Source: Carthagonibacter sp032251515 (GTDB lineage Bacteria > Gemmatimonadota > Gemmatimonadetes > Palauibacterales > Palauibacteraceae). From it: a DNA stretch of 64,000 nt. The stretch is taken from assembly GCA_032251515.1 (NCBI GenBank), contig JAVVDU010000004.1, positions 1 to 64,000 of the forward strand, written 5' to 3'. A model generated the notes under the pieces. It ran no database searches and was not told the origin of the DNA. It saw nothing but the letters and a program-made list of their open reading frames with translations. Below, in pieces: positions 1-9,136 of this stretch. The position numbers were made by a program, and so were the translations under genes. Position 1 is the first letter of the stretch, and every line of letters begins with the position of its first letter.

Positions 1-33
1 GCCGTGCGCGGCGCCCGGGTTCTGCTGCGTTGA
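1..33 (+). CDS. C-terminal tail of an upstream gene (probably ftsI), partial
   Basis: The first frame is open from the window edge and ends at a TGA at 31-33, giving a ten-residue tail, AVRGARVLLR. In dcw clusters of this order the gene before murE is normally ftsI, the septal transpeptidase PBP3. Identity is inferred from position only; ten residues carry no family signal. Confidence 0.35.
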   Translation, partial: AVRGARVLLR

Positions 34-67
34 ACCGCGGACGGGAGGCCCGAACGGGGCACACGAG

Positions 68-1537
68 GTGATTCCTACGACCGAGATCGATCGCAGACTC
101 GAGGCGTGCGGCCTCGGCGGTGGCTGGAGCGGCCGGCCTCCGGCCGCGTTCGCGGCCTTGCGCACGGACTCTCGCCGAGTGGAGTCCGGCGACCTGTTCT
201 GCGCGATCCGCGGTCTCCGTTTCGATGGACACGAGTTCCTGGACGAGGCGGCACGGTGCGGGGCGGCCGCCACCGTCGTGGAGCGGCGGCCGGCCGGGCC
301 TCCCGCGCTTCCCCTGCGGCTCGTTGCGGACACGCACGCCGCCGCGGCGCACCTCGCGGCGCTGTTCGCCGGCGACCCCGCCCGGGAACTGCACGTGGTC
401 GGTGTCACGGGAACGAACGGCAAGACCACGACGGCGCTGCTCGTCCGGCACATCCTCTCCGCCGCCGGCCCGGCGGCGGCGCTCGGGACGCTGGGCGCGG
501 TGGGCCCGGACGGACGGTCGAGCCCCGGCCGGTTGACGACGCCCGGTCCGGAGGAGCTGGCCGCGCGCCTGGCGGCGGCCCGGGACGTGGGCGCCCGCTT
601 CCTCGCCATGGAAGTCTCCTCGCACGCGCTCGTGCAGAAGCGCGTGGAGGCGATCCCCTTCGCGTGCGCCGTGTTCACGAACCTGACCCGGGACCACCTC
701 GACTACCACGGGGACATGGGGGCGTACCGGGCGGCGAAGCTGCGGCTGCTGGACCTGCTGGCGGCGGATGGCGCCTGCGCGTGGAACGCGGACGATCCGG
801 CCTGGGGAGACCTGCGTACCGCGGCCCCGCGCTCGTACGGCTACGGCATGTCGAACGGTGCGGACGTGCGGGCCGTCGGGGTCCGCCTCGGGCCGCGCGG
901 AAGCCGCTGGCAGCTCGTGACGCCCAAAGGGGAGAGCCAGGTCGAGCTGCCGCTCCTCGGGGCATTCAACGTCTCCAACGCGCTCGCGGCGGCCGCGGCC
1001 GCGCACGCGGCCGGGCTGGCCACGGAGGAGATCGCGCGCGCACTCGCGACGGCGCCGCAGGTTCCGGGTCGCATGGAGGTGCTGGCATCCCGGCCGGCCC
1101 TGGTCGTGCGCGATTACGCGCACACGCCGGACGCGCTGGAGCGGGCCCTCGAGACGATGCGGCCGCTCGTGGCGGGGCGTCTCGTGTGCGTGTTCGGGTG
1201 CGGCGGCGACCGCGATCCCGGCAAGCGGCCGCTCATGGGACAGATCGCGTGCGCCGGCGCCGACCTCTCCCTGGTCACGTCCGACAACCCGCGCACCGAG
1301 GACCCGGCGGAGATCGTCCGGCAGGTGGTGGCAGGCCTGGAGCCTGGCGGCTGGGAGGTCATCGTCGACCGGCGGGAGGCGATCGACAGGGCCCTCGCGA
1401 TCGCCGGACCCGGCGACGCGGTGCTGCTGGCCGGCAAGGGACACGAGACGACGCAGGACATCGACGGGGTCCGCCATCCGTTCGACGAGGCCCGCATCGT
1501 GTCCGACGTGCTGGAACGCGCGGGGTCGGCCCGGTGA
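68..1537 (+). CDS. murE: UDP-N-acetylmuramoyl-L-alanyl-D-glutamate--2,6-diaminopimelate ligase MurE
   Basis: This cytoplasmic Mur ligase adds meso-diaminopimelate to UDP-MurNAc-L-Ala-D-Glu using ATP. The 489 residues show the N-terminal DSRRVESGDLF segment (about 34-44), the ATP loop GTNGKTT (about 115-121), a YRAAK lysine (about 224) that is the usual carbamylation site, and DNPR at about 406. DNPR is the motif of the DAP-adding, rather than lysine-adding, MurE, so the wall is DAP-type. The start is GTG at 68. No other start codon lies in frame between it and the window edge, and its ribosome-binding site is poor (a GGAGG lies about 21 bases upstream). The stop overlaps the murF start in a GTGA. 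Confidence 0.96.
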   Translation: MIPTTEIDRRLEACGLGGGWSGRPPAAFAALRTDSRRVESGDLFCAIRGLRFDGHEFLDEAARCGAAATVVERRPAGPPALPLRLVADTHAAAAHLAALFAGDPARELHVVGVTGTNGKTTTALLVRHILSAAGPAAALGTLGAVGPDGRSSPGRLTTPGPEELAARLAAARDVGARFLAMEVSSHALVQKRVEAIPFACAVFTNLTRDHLDYHGDMGAYRAAKLRLLDLLAADGACAWNADDPAWGDLRTAAPRSYGYGMSNGADVRAVGVRLGPRGSRWQLVTPKGESQVELPLLGAFNVSNALAAAAAAHAAGLATEEIARALATAPQVPGRMEVLASRPALVVRDYAHTPDALERALETMRPLVAGRLVCVFGCGGDRDPGKRPLMGQIACAGADLSLVTSDNPRTEDPAEIVRQVVAGLEPGGWEVIVDRREAIDRALAIAGPGDAVLLAGKGHETTQDIDGVRHPFDEARIVSDVLERAGSAR

Positions 1538-2901
1538 GCGCCCGCTTCGAATCGCCCGAGGTGCGGCGGGCGCTCGGCCTGCCGCCGGCCGCCGGCCGGA
1601 CGCGGTACGCGTCGGTCACGACGGATACGCGGTCCCTGCGGCGCGGCGCCCTGTTCGTCGCCCTGCAGGGACAGCGGTTCGACGGCGTCGACTTCCTCGC
1701 GGAGGCCCGGCGCCGGGGCGCGCTGGGGGCCGTCGTACCCGCGGGCCGGACGCTGCCCGACCTCGACCTCGAGTGGTTCGTGGTGCCGGACACGCTGCGG
1801 GCGCTCGGCGACCTCGCCCGGGCGTGGCGCCGCCGCTGCGCCGCCCGCGTGGTGGGGATCACGGGCAGCTCCGGCAAGACCACGGTGAAGGAGATGCTCG
1901 CGCTCGCGCTGCGCGCCCGGCTGCGCGCGCACGCCACTCCCGGCAACCTGAACAACCTCGTGGGCGTGCCCCTCTCCATGCTCGCGGCCCCGGCGGACGC
2001 CGATGTCTGGGTGCTGGAGCTGGGGACGAGCCAGCCGGGCGAGGTGGCACGCCTCGCATCCGTGTGCGAACCCGATGACGCGATCGTGACCACGGTGGGG
2101 CCGGCGCACCTGGAGGGCCTCGGGGACGTGGAAGGCGTGCTGCGCGAGAAGCTCTCCCTGGTACGCGCCGCGAAGGGCGCCGGCGCCGTGGTGGTGGGCG
2201 AGCGCCCCGCGGAGCTGGTCCGCGCGGCCCGCGCGATCCGCCCCGACACGGTCGTCGCGGGGCTCGAGCCGGGGGCAGCCTGGCGTCCCGAGCGGTGGGG
2301 CAGCGAAGCCGGGTCGGCGTGGATGGAGCGCGACGGCGTGCGCTGGCACCTGCACGTGGGAGGCGAGCATCACGTCCGGGACGCGGCTCTCGCGTCCGCC
2401 ATGGCCGAGGCGCACGGGGTTCCCGCGGCCGAAGCCGCCCGGGCGCTCGCGGCGTACGAGCCGATCGGCCTGCGGGGCCTGCTGCTCCGCGCGGGCCGCC
2501 TGTCTGTGCTCGCCGACTGCTACAACGCGAACCCGGAGTCGTTCGCCGCCGCGATCCGCTACGCGGTCGACGCGTTTCCGGGCCGCCGCCGGGCCGCCGT
2601 GGTGAGCAGCATGCTGGAGCTCGGGGACCGCTCGAACGAGGCCCATGCAGAGGTCGCGCGCCTCCTGCACGACGCGGACTTCGACCCGGTCATCGCCCTC
2701 GGGGCATTCCGGTCCGCCTTCGACGTGCTCGGAGCGGGCGGTAGAAGCCGCGTCCGGTTCGCGACCGGGGTGTCCGATGCCCTGCGCCTGCTCGAGGAGT
2801 CGCTGCACGGCGACGAACTGGTGCTCGTGAAGGCATCGCGGGGGGAACGGCTGGAACGGGTCGTGGACGGCCTGCGAAAGCGCCACGGGGAGGACGCCTG
2901 A
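1534..2901 (+). CDS. murF: UDP-N-acetylmuramoyl-tripeptide--D-alanyl-D-alanine ligase MurF
   Basis: MurF ligates D-Ala-D-Ala to the UDP-MurNAc-tripeptide, the last cytoplasmic step of the stem peptide. The 455-residue protein has the N-terminal DTRSLRRGALFVAL segment, the ATP loop GITGSSGKTT (about 108-117), the NLNNLVGVP segment and the central-domain ELGTSQPGE, all typical of MurF. It starts at GTG 1534 inside the murE stop codon and ends at a TGA whose last base is the A of the mraY ATG, so translation is probably coupled on both sides. A longer open frame reaches back to 106, but that part is a shadow of murE. Confidence 0.96.
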   Translation: MSARFESPEVRRALGLPPAAGRTRYASVTTDTRSLRRGALFVALQGQRFDGVDFLAEARRRGALGAVVPAGRTLPDLDLEWFVVPDTLRALGDLARAWRRRCAARVVGITGSSGKTTVKEMLALALRARLRAHATPGNLNNLVGVPLSMLAAPADADVWVLELGTSQPGEVARLASVCEPDDAIVTTVGPAHLEGLGDVEGVLREKLSLVRAAKGAGAVVVGERPAELVRAARAIRPDTVVAGLEPGAAWRPERWGSEAGSAWMERDGVRWHLHVGGEHHVRDAALASAMAEAHGVPAAEAARALAAYEPIGLRGLLLRAGRLSVLADCYNANPESFAAAIRYAVDAFPGRRRAAVVSSMLELGDRSNEAHAEVARLLHDADFDPVIALGAFRSAFDVLGAGGRSRVRFATGVSDALRLLEESLHGDELVLVKASRGERLERVVDGLRKRHGEDA

Positions 2902-4007
2902 TGCTCTACCACTGGCTGTTCCCGCTGGCGGACCGCCACATCCTGTTCAACGTCTTCCAGTACATCTCGTTCCGGGCCGCCGGGGCGATGGTCACGGCGC
3001 TTCTGGTGAGCTTCCTGGCGGGGCCGCCGCTCATCCGCCGCCTCCGCGAGCACCGCGTGGGCCAGGTGGTACGCCTCGACGGCCCCAAGTCGCACCGGCG
3101 CAAGCAGGGCACGCCGACGATGGGCGGGCTGATCGTCCTCGTGGCGATCAGCGTGTCCACCCTCCTGTGGGCGCCGCTCGACCGCTGGTACGTCCTCGTG
3201 GCCCTGGCCATGACCCTGGCCATGGGCGCGATCGGCTTCACGGACGACTGGCTGAAGGTGGTGCGCCACGAGTCCCGCGGCCTCATCGCGCGCCACAAGC
3301 TCATCTGGCAGCTGGCCGCGGGGCTGGCCTTCGGCGCCGGGCTGCTGTTCCTGCCGCCGCTGGACGGAGCGGTCACGCACCGGCTCGTGCCGTTCTTCAA
3401 GAACGTGCACCTCGTGATCCTGCCGCTGTTCTTCCCCCCGTTCGTGGCCCTCGTGGTGGCGTGGAGCGCGAACGCGGTGAACCTGACCGATGGTCTGGAC
3501 GGGCTGGCGGCCGGTCTCGGGGCGATCGCCGCCCTCACGTTCGGCGTGTTCGCCTACGTGATGGGACGCGTGGACACGTCCTTCTACCTCGGCCTGCCGT
3601 ATCTCGCGGGCGCCGGGGAGCTGACGGTGTTCTGCGCTGGCGTGGCGGGCGCGGCGATCGGCTTCCTGTGGTTCAACGCGCCGCCGGCCCAGGTCTTCAT
3701 GGGCGACACGGGCTCCCTGGCGCTCGGGGGAGCGATCGGCACCGTGGCCCTGCTGCTCAAGTCCGAGCTGCTGCTGGTGATCGTGGGTGCCGTGTTCATG
3801 GCGGAGGGGATCTCCGTGCTCCTGCAGACGACGGGCTTCAAGCTCACTCGCTGGCGGACGGGCACCGGCCGGCGCCTGTTCCGCATGGCGCCGCTCCACC
3901 ATCACTTCGAGCAGCTGGGGTGGCCCGAGACACGGGTGGTGGTCCGGTTCTACATCGTGGCGATCATCTGCGCGCTCGCCGCCCTCGCCACGATGAAGGT
4001 CCGATGA
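2901..4007 (+). CDS. mraY: Phospho-N-acetylmuramoyl-pentapeptide-transferase MraY
   Basis: MraY is the integral membrane enzyme that moves phospho-MurNAc-pentapeptide from UMP to undecaprenyl phosphate, forming lipid I. The 368-residue protein has about ten hydrophobic segments and the catalytic signatures of the family: GFTDDWLKV (adjacent aspartates), NLTDGLDGLA, the FMGDTGSLALGG loop and HHHFE near the C-terminus. The length is normal. ATG 2901 overlaps the murF stop, and its own stop overlaps murD as ATGA. It sits in the usual place between murF and murD. Confidence 0.97.
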   Translation: MLYHWLFPLADRHILFNVFQYISFRAAGAMVTALLVSFLAGPPLIRRLREHRVGQVVRLDGPKSHRRKQGTPTMGGLIVLVAISVSTLLWAPLDRWYVLVALAMTLAMGAIGFTDDWLKVVRHESRGLIARHKLIWQLAAGLAFGAGLLFLPPLDGAVTHRLVPFFKNVHLVILPLFFPPFVALVVAWSANAVNLTDGLDGLAAGLGAIAALTFGVFAYVMGRVDTSFYLGLPYLAGAGELTVFCAGVAGAAIGFLWFNAPPAQVFMGDTGSLALGGAIGTVALLLKSELLLVIVGAVFMAEGISVLLQTTGFKLTRWRTGTGRRLFRMAPLHHHFEQLGWPETRVVVRFYIVAIICALAALATMKVR

Positions 4008-5404
4008 CCGGGCGACAGCCCGCGTTCGCGCCCGGGGCTCGCGTGGCCGTGCTGGGACTGGGCGTGTCCGGGGTCGCGGCCGCCCGGCTGGCGGCAGCGC
4101 GCGGCGGCGAGGTATACGCCAGCGACGCGTCCGGAGATGCGGGTCCCGCGGCGGCGGCGGCGGCGCTGCGGGTCGAGGGGGTCCGGGCGGAAGCCGGCCG
4201 CCACGACCTGGAGTGGATCTGCGGCGCCGACCTGGTCGTGGCGAGCCCCGGGATCAGTCCCTTCTCCGGCGTCCGCCGGGCGGTGAGCGAGGCGGGAGTC
4301 CGGACGATCGCCGAAGTGGAGCTCGGCTTCGCGTATCTCCGCGGCCGGATCATCGGGATCACCGGGACGAACGGGAAGACGACGACGACCCGGCTCGCGG
4401 CGCATCTCCTGCGGGGCGCGGGCATCGCCGCGGAGCCCGTCGGGAACGTGGGCCGGCCCCTGTGCGACCTGGCCCTCGCCCCGGACCCGCCGGAGTGGTT
4501 CGTGGTGGAGCTCAGTTCCTTCCAGCTCGCCGACCTCGAGCGGTTCGAGGTGGACGTGGGCGTGCTGCTGAACCTCGCGTCCGACCACCTGGACCGGTAT
4601 CGCGACCTGCAGTCCTACTTCGCCGACAAGGCACGGCTGTTCGCGTGCGGCCGGCCCGACACGGCGTGGGTTCTGAACGGGGACGACGACGCGGTCCAGG
4701 AGCTCGCCGCCGGGGCCGGGGGCACGCGGTACGCCTTCTCGGTGCGGGGAGAGGTGGCGCGCGGCGCCTGGCGTGCCGCGGACGGGACGCTGCAGTCCCG
4801 CATGGGTCCGGACGCCGGCGCCGCGCCGCGTCCCTGGGCCGTGGCATCCGACCTCCGGGTACCGGGCGCGCACAACGTGGGAAACGCCCTGGCGGCCTGC
4901 CTGGCCGCCGCCCTCTCGGGGGCCGACCCGGCGAGCTTCGCCGGGTCGCTGCGCGGCTTCGAGGGGCTTCCGCACCGCCTGCAGACCGTGGCGGAACGGG
5001 GCGGCGTGACCTGGGTCGACGACTCAAAGGCCACCAACGTCGCCGCCACGGTGGCCGCCCTCGACGCGTTCGAGCGGCCCGTCGTCCTGCTGCTGGGCGG
5101 CCGCCACAAGGGAGAGCCCTACACGCCCATCGGGCGAGCCGCCGCCGGCCTGCGGGGCGTCGTCGCCTACGGCGAGGCGGCGCCCCGGATCGTGGCGGAC
5201 CTGCAGGGCGAGGTGGGCACGCTGGTCGTGGAGAGCGGCATGGACGCCGTGGTGCGCGCCGCCGACCGCCTCGCGCGGCCCGGAGACGTCGTGCTGCTGG
5301 CCCCCGCCTGTTCCAGCTTCGACATGTTCCCGGACTACGCGGCCCGTGGCCGGGCCTTCGCGGCCGCGGTGCGGGCCCTGGCCGGGCAGGGGGCGGCGAC
5401 GTGA
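4004..5404 (+). CDS. murD: UDP-N-acetylmuramoylalanine--D-glutamate ligase MurD
   Basis: MurD adds D-glutamate to UDP-MurNAc-L-alanine. In the 466-residue protein the N-terminal Rossmann fold shows VLGLGVSGVAAARLAA, and the central domain has GITGTNGKTTTT (ATP loop, about 118-129), ELSSFQL and LNLASDHLDRY. The C-terminal domain contains WVDDSKATN and LLLGGRHKGE, both typical of MurD. It starts at ATG 4004, overlapping the mraY stop, and its TGA overlaps the GTG of ftsW. A longer open frame reaches back to 3167, but that part is the wrong frame of mraY. Confidence 0.96.
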   Translation: MTGRQPAFAPGARVAVLGLGVSGVAAARLAAARGGEVYASDASGDAGPAAAAAALRVEGVRAEAGRHDLEWICGADLVVASPGISPFSGVRRAVSEAGVRTIAEVELGFAYLRGRIIGITGTNGKTTTTRLAAHLLRGAGIAAEPVGNVGRPLCDLALAPDPPEWFVVELSSFQLADLERFEVDVGVLLNLASDHLDRYRDLQSYFADKARLFACGRPDTAWVLNGDDDAVQELAAGAGGTRYAFSVRGEVARGAWRAADGTLQSRMGPDAGAAPRPWAVASDLRVPGAHNVGNALAACLAAALSGADPASFAGSLRGFEGLPHRLQTVAERGGVTWVDDSKATNVAATVAALDAFERPVVLLLGGRHKGEPYTPIGRAAAGLRGVVAYGEAAPRIVADLQGEVGTLVVESGMDAVVRAADRLARPGDVVLLAPACSSFDMFPDYAARGRAFAAAVRALAGQGAAT

Positions 5405-6573
5405 AGCGCGACCGGACGTCGCGCTCGGCCGCGGCGCTGGGGGCGCGGGGCTTCCCGGTGCGCCCCGGCCGTGGCAAGCCGTCGGGGGCGGCGCGGGCCC
5501 TCCTCGCGGTCACCGTGCTGCTGGTCCTGTTCGGCCTGCTGTCGGTCTACAGCGCCAGCGTCTACATCGCGCAGCGTTCCGGGCGGACCGACACCTACTT
5601 CCTGTTCCAGCAGGCGAGCCGCGCGGGGGTCGGGATCCTGGCGCTGCTGGGCGCCGTGCTGGTGGACTACCGGGTGTACCGGCGCCTCGCGTGGCCGATC
5701 CTCGGGGTCACCATCCTGCTGCTCCTCGCCGTCGTCCTGCCGGGCACCGAGGCGATCGCGCCCCGCGTCAACGGCGCGCGGCGCTGGATCGACCTCGGCG
5801 TCACCGTGCAGCCCTCGGAGCTCGCGAAGGTGGCGGTGGTGATCTGGGCGGCGGCCCTGGCGGCGAAGAAGGAGGATCTGCTGCACGACTTCCGGGCCGG
5901 TCTGCTCCCGTTCCTCGTGGTGCTCGCGCCGGTATGCCTGCTGGTCCTGCTGCAGCCGCACTTCTCCGCGGCCGCGTGGATCGCGGTGCTCGCGGGGACC
6001 GTGCTGTTCGCGGCGGGAGCGCGGCTCCGCCACTTCGCCGCCCTCGCCGGGTCCGTCCTCGTGCTGGGCGCCGCGCAGGTCCTCGCGGCCGATTATCGGC
6101 TGCGCCGCTGGGCCGCCTTCCTGGACCCGCAGACGGCCGCCGAGACGGGCGGATACCAGCTGCGGCAGTCGCTGATCGCCGTCGGCTCGGGCGGTCTCGC
6201 GGGGGTCGGATTCGGCCGCAGCACGACGAAGATGCATTTCCTGCCCGAGCCCCAGAACGACTTCATCTTCTCGGTCATCGCCGAGGAATGGGGATTCCTG
6301 GGAGCCGTGTTCCTGATCGCGGCGTTCGTGGTCTGGACGCTCCTCGGCTTCCGGATCGCCCGGTCCGCCCCGGACACATTCGGCCGCCTGCTCGCCACGG
6401 GACTCACGGCGTCCGTCGCGCTCGCGGCGGTGGCCCACGTCGGCATCGCCGTGGGCCTGCTGCCCACCACGGGCGTGAACCTCCCGTTCATCAGCGCGGG
6501 CGGCACGAGCCTCGTCCTGGCGCTCGGCACGACGGGAATCCTCCTGAACATCTCGCGAGCGGGAGGTGCCTGA
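5401..6573 (+). CDS. ftsW: Septal peptidoglycan polymerase FtsW (SEDS family)
   Basis: FtsW is the SEDS-family glycosyltransferase that polymerises lipid II at the septum together with the class B PBP FtsI. The 390-residue protein has a short basic N-terminus and about ten membrane segments, beginning with ALLAVTVLLVLFGLLSVYSA. Family marks include RWIDLGVTVQPSELAK, the GGYQLRQSLIAVGSGGL loop and a late NLPFISAGGTSL, where most homologues have FISYGGSS. GTG 5401 overlaps the murD stop, and murG follows after three bases. The position between murD and murG argues for FtsW rather than RodA. Confidence 0.94.
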   Translation: MKRDRTSRSAAALGARGFPVRPGRGKPSGAARALLAVTVLLVLFGLLSVYSASVYIAQRSGRTDTYFLFQQASRAGVGILALLGAVLVDYRVYRRLAWPILGVTILLLLAVVLPGTEAIAPRVNGARRWIDLGVTVQPSELAKVAVVIWAAALAAKKEDLLHDFRAGLLPFLVVLAPVCLLVLLQPHFSAAAWIAVLAGTVLFAAGARLRHFAALAGSVLVLGAAQVLAADYRLRRWAAFLDPQTAAETGGYQLRQSLIAVGSGGLAGVGFGRSTTKMHFLPEPQNDFIFSVIAEEWGFLGAVFLIAAFVVWTLLGFRIARSAPDTFGRLLATGLTASVALAAVAHVGIAVGLLPTTGVNLPFISAGGTSLVLALGTTGILLNISRAGGA

Positions 6574-6576
6574 GCG

Positions 6577-7749
6577 ATGGCGGGCGAGCGCTTTGTGATC
6601 GCGGGAGGCGGAACCGGAGGGCACCTCGTGCCGGCGCTGAACCTGGCCGCGGCGCTCGGGCGGGCGGATGCGTCGGCGCGGGTGACCGTCGTCGGAGCCG
6701 AGCGGGGCATCGAGGCGCGGGTGCTCCCCGAGTCCGGCCTGTCCTGGTCGCTCCTTCCCATGGAGCCGCTGCGCCGCAGCCGTCCGTGGCGGAACTGGCG
6801 GGTGGCGGCGACGGCGCCCCGGGTGCTGGGGGGGCTGCGGCGCCTGTTTCGCGACGTCGCCCCGGACGTGGTCGTCGGGACCGGGGGGTATGCCTCGGGC
6901 CCCGTCGTCCTGTACGGGATCCTGACCGGCCGCGCCACGGCCCTGCAGGAGCAGAACGCGCAGCCCGGCCTCGTGACCCGGTGGCTCGCGCCCCGCGTCG
7001 ACCGGGTGTACCTGGGCTACCCCGAGGCGGCGGGGCGCCTGCGGCCGGGACGCCGGACCGTCGTGCACGCGTGGGGGAATCCTGTCGCGCCGCCGACCGC
7101 CGGCGCTCCGGACCCGGAGGAGTTCCGCTGGCCGGCCGGCCGGGTGGTGGCCGTGATCGGTGGCAGCCAGGGAGCGCGCGGCCTCAACGAGCGCCTGCTG
7201 CGGGACCTCGAGGCGAGCGATCGCTGGCCCGAAGGCGTGTCGCTGGTGTGGGTCGCGGGACCGGCTCACCACGCTGCGGTGGCCGACCGCGTGGAACGGC
7301 TGCCCGTGGCCCCACGGATCCGCGTGGTCCCGTGGGTTCCCGACCTGGGGCGGCGACTCACGGGGCTCACGCTGGCCATCGGGCGGGCCGGCGCGATGTT
7401 CTGCGCCGAGCTGGCCGCGGCCGGCGTTCCCGCCGTCCTGGTGCCGTTTCCCGCGGCTGCGGCCGACCACCAGCGCCGCAACGCCGCCGCCCTCGCCGAC
7501 GCGGGCGCCGCCGTCCTGCGGGAGGAGGAACGGCTGCGCGACGGCGAGCTGTGGGAGACCGTGACCTCGCTGCTCGCGGACGAATCGCGCCGCGCGGCGA
7601 TGTCCCGGGCGATGGCGGAGCGGGGCCGGCCGGAGGCGGCGGACCGGATCGCGCGCGATCTCGTGGAGCTGGCGGCCACCGGCGGACGCCGGAGCGGCGG
7701 CCGGCGGGTGGAAGGCGCGGCGCCGGCCGAGGGAGCGGACCGTGGCTGA
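6577..7749 (+). CDS. murG: UDP-N-acetylglucosamine--lipid I transferase MurG
   Basis: MurG is a peripheral membrane GT28 glycosyltransferase that adds GlcNAc to lipid I to make lipid II. The protein is 390 residues. The N-terminal glycine-rich loop GGGTGGHLVPALNLA begins at about residue 9. GTGGYASGPVVLYG and QEQNAQPGLVTR follow, and the second Rossmann domain has VIGGSQGARGLNE and GRAGAMFCAEL. ATG 6577 is preceded by GGGAGG about nine bases upstream. The C-terminal tail (from about residue 367) is rich in arginine, glycine and alanine and longer than usual. The last eight bases overlap murC. Confidence 0.95.
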   Translation: MAGERFVIAGGGTGGHLVPALNLAAALGRADASARVTVVGAERGIEARVLPESGLSWSLLPMEPLRRSRPWRNWRVAATAPRVLGGLRRLFRDVAPDVVVGTGGYASGPVVLYGILTGRATALQEQNAQPGLVTRWLAPRVDRVYLGYPEAAGRLRPGRRTVVHAWGNPVAPPTAGAPDPEEFRWPAGRVVAVIGGSQGARGLNERLLRDLEASDRWPEGVSLVWVAGPAHHAAVADRVERLPVAPRIRVVPWVPDLGRRLTGLTLAIGRAGAMFCAELAAAGVPAVLVPFPAAAADHQRRNAAALADAGAAVLREEERLRDGELWETVTSLLADESRRAAMSRAMAERGRPEAADRIARDLVELAATGGRRSGGRRVEGAAPAEGADRG

Positions 7750-9136
7750 CGCCGGGGGCCTCGCCCGCCTCGCCGACCTGCCGCCGCGCGGCAGCTCCGT
7801 GCACCTGCTGGGCGCGGCGGGCGCGGGCATGCGCGCCCTCGGCCAGGTCCTGGTGCACGAGGGCTGGAGCGTCTCCGGATCGGACCGGGATTCCCGTGCC
7901 GCCGCGGAACTGGCGGACCTGGGGATTCGCGTGGTGCCCGAGGCGGACACGTCCCCGGTCCGCGCCTCCCGCCTCGTGGTGCACAGCTCGGCGCTGCCGC
8001 CCGGCCATCCCGCCCTGCGGGCCGCCGCCGCGGCGGGGGTGCCCGTCTGGAAGCGGGCCCGGGCGCTCGGCGCGCTCGTCAACGATCGCCGTCTCGTGGG
8101 AGTGGCCGGTACCCACGGCAAGACCACCGTGACGGCGATGCTCGCGGTGGTGCTGGAAGCCGCCGGGCGCGACCCGCTGGCGCTCGTGGGGGGCGAGGTG
8201 CCGGAATGGGGCTCGCACGCGCGTCCCGGACGTGGCGAGGCCGTGGTGGAGGCGGACGAGTACGACCGCTCGTTCCTGGAGCTGGATCCCGCGCTGGCCG
8301 TCGTCACGTCGCTCGAGGCGGAGCACCTGGAGTGCTACGACGGCGAGGACGGGCTGCGCGAGGCGTTCGTCCGGTTCGCGAACCGGGCCGTGTCGCGCGA
8401 TGGCGTGCTCCTGTGCGCGGACGATCCCGGCGCCCGCGCGCTCGCCGCCCGGATCGGCCCGGCACGGCTCTACGGGTTCGCGGAGGACGCCGAGTACCGG
8501 GTCGAGGCCCAGCCGGCCGCTGCCGGGCGCATGCGGGGCGTGCTCGTCACGCCGGAGGGACGCGTGGAGCTGGAGCTGGAGGTGCCGGGCCGCCACAACC
8601 TCCAGAACGCGGCGGCCGCGGCCGCCGCGGCGCTCCGGCTGGGCGTCGTCCCCCGCGACGCGGCCCGCGCGCTCGCACGCTTCCGCGGAGTGCGGCGCCG
8701 GCTCCAAGTGCTGCACCGGGGCGGCGGCCTGACGATCGTGGACGACTACGCGCACCACCCCACCGAGGTGCGGGCCTCGATCGCGGCCCTGCGGACGGCG
8801 CACCCCGGGGCCCGCCTGGTCGTGGCGTTCCAGCCGCACCTGTACAGCCGCACCGCGGCGCTCGCCCCGGAGTTCGGCCGCGCGCTGGCCGGCGCCGACC
8901 TGGCTCTCGTCCTGCCGGTCTACGGGGCCCGCGAGGCGCCCCTGCCCGGCGTGGATGCGGCGCTCGTCGCGCGGGAGGCGCCGCCGCACGTGCGGGAGGG
9001 GAACGCCGGGGAAGCACTGGCCACGGCACGCGACGCCGGCGGCGAGCTGGTTCTGGCGTTCATGGGTGCCGGCGACGTGACCGAAGTGGCGCGGCTGGCA
9101 GCGCGGGAGGCCGGTGGCGATGCGCTGGGAGCGTGA
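7742..9136 (+). CDS. murC: UDP-N-acetylmuramate--L-alanine ligase MurC
   Basis: MurC attaches L-alanine to UDP-MurNAc, the first stem-peptide step. The 464-residue protein shows the N-terminal HLLGAAGAGMRALGQVL nucleotide fold, the ATP loop GVAGTHGKTTVTAM (about 120-133), EADEYDRSFLEL, NLQNAAAAAAAAL and IVDDYAHHPTEVRA, an almost diagnostic MurC segment. It begins at GTG 7742 inside the end of murG, and its 3' end overlaps the start of murB. A murG-murC-murB order is common in dcw clusters. Confidence 0.96.
   Translation: MADAGGLARLADLPPRGSSVHLLGAAGAGMRALGQVLVHEGWSVSGSDRDSRAAAELADLGIRVVPEADTSPVRASRLVVHSSALPPGHPALRAAAAAGVPVWKRARALGALVNDRRLVGVAGTHGKTTVTAMLAVVLEAAGRDPLALVGGEVPEWGSHARPGRGEAVVEADEYDRSFLELDPALAVVTSLEAEHLECYDGEDGLREAFVRFANRAVSRDGVLLCADDPGARALAARIGPARLYGFAEDAEYRVEAQPAAAGRMRGVLVTPEGRVELELEVPGRHNLQNAAAAAAAALRLGVVPRDAARALARFRGVRRRLQVLHRGGGLTIVDDYAHHPTEVRASIAALRTAHPGARLVVAFQPHLYSRTAALAPEFGRALAGADLALVLPVYGAREAPLPGVDAALVAREAPPHVREGNAGEALATARDAGGELVLAFMGAGDVTEVARLAAREAGGDALGA

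Noticed and set aside
5335..8307. 990-codon open frame on the minus strand opposite ftsW, murG and murC
   Set aside because: It covers well-identified genes on the other strand and is arginine/histidine/proline-rich without family motifs. High-GC DNA yields such long antisense frames by codon bias alone. The same applies to the long antisense frames at 11901-14630 and 16701-21440.
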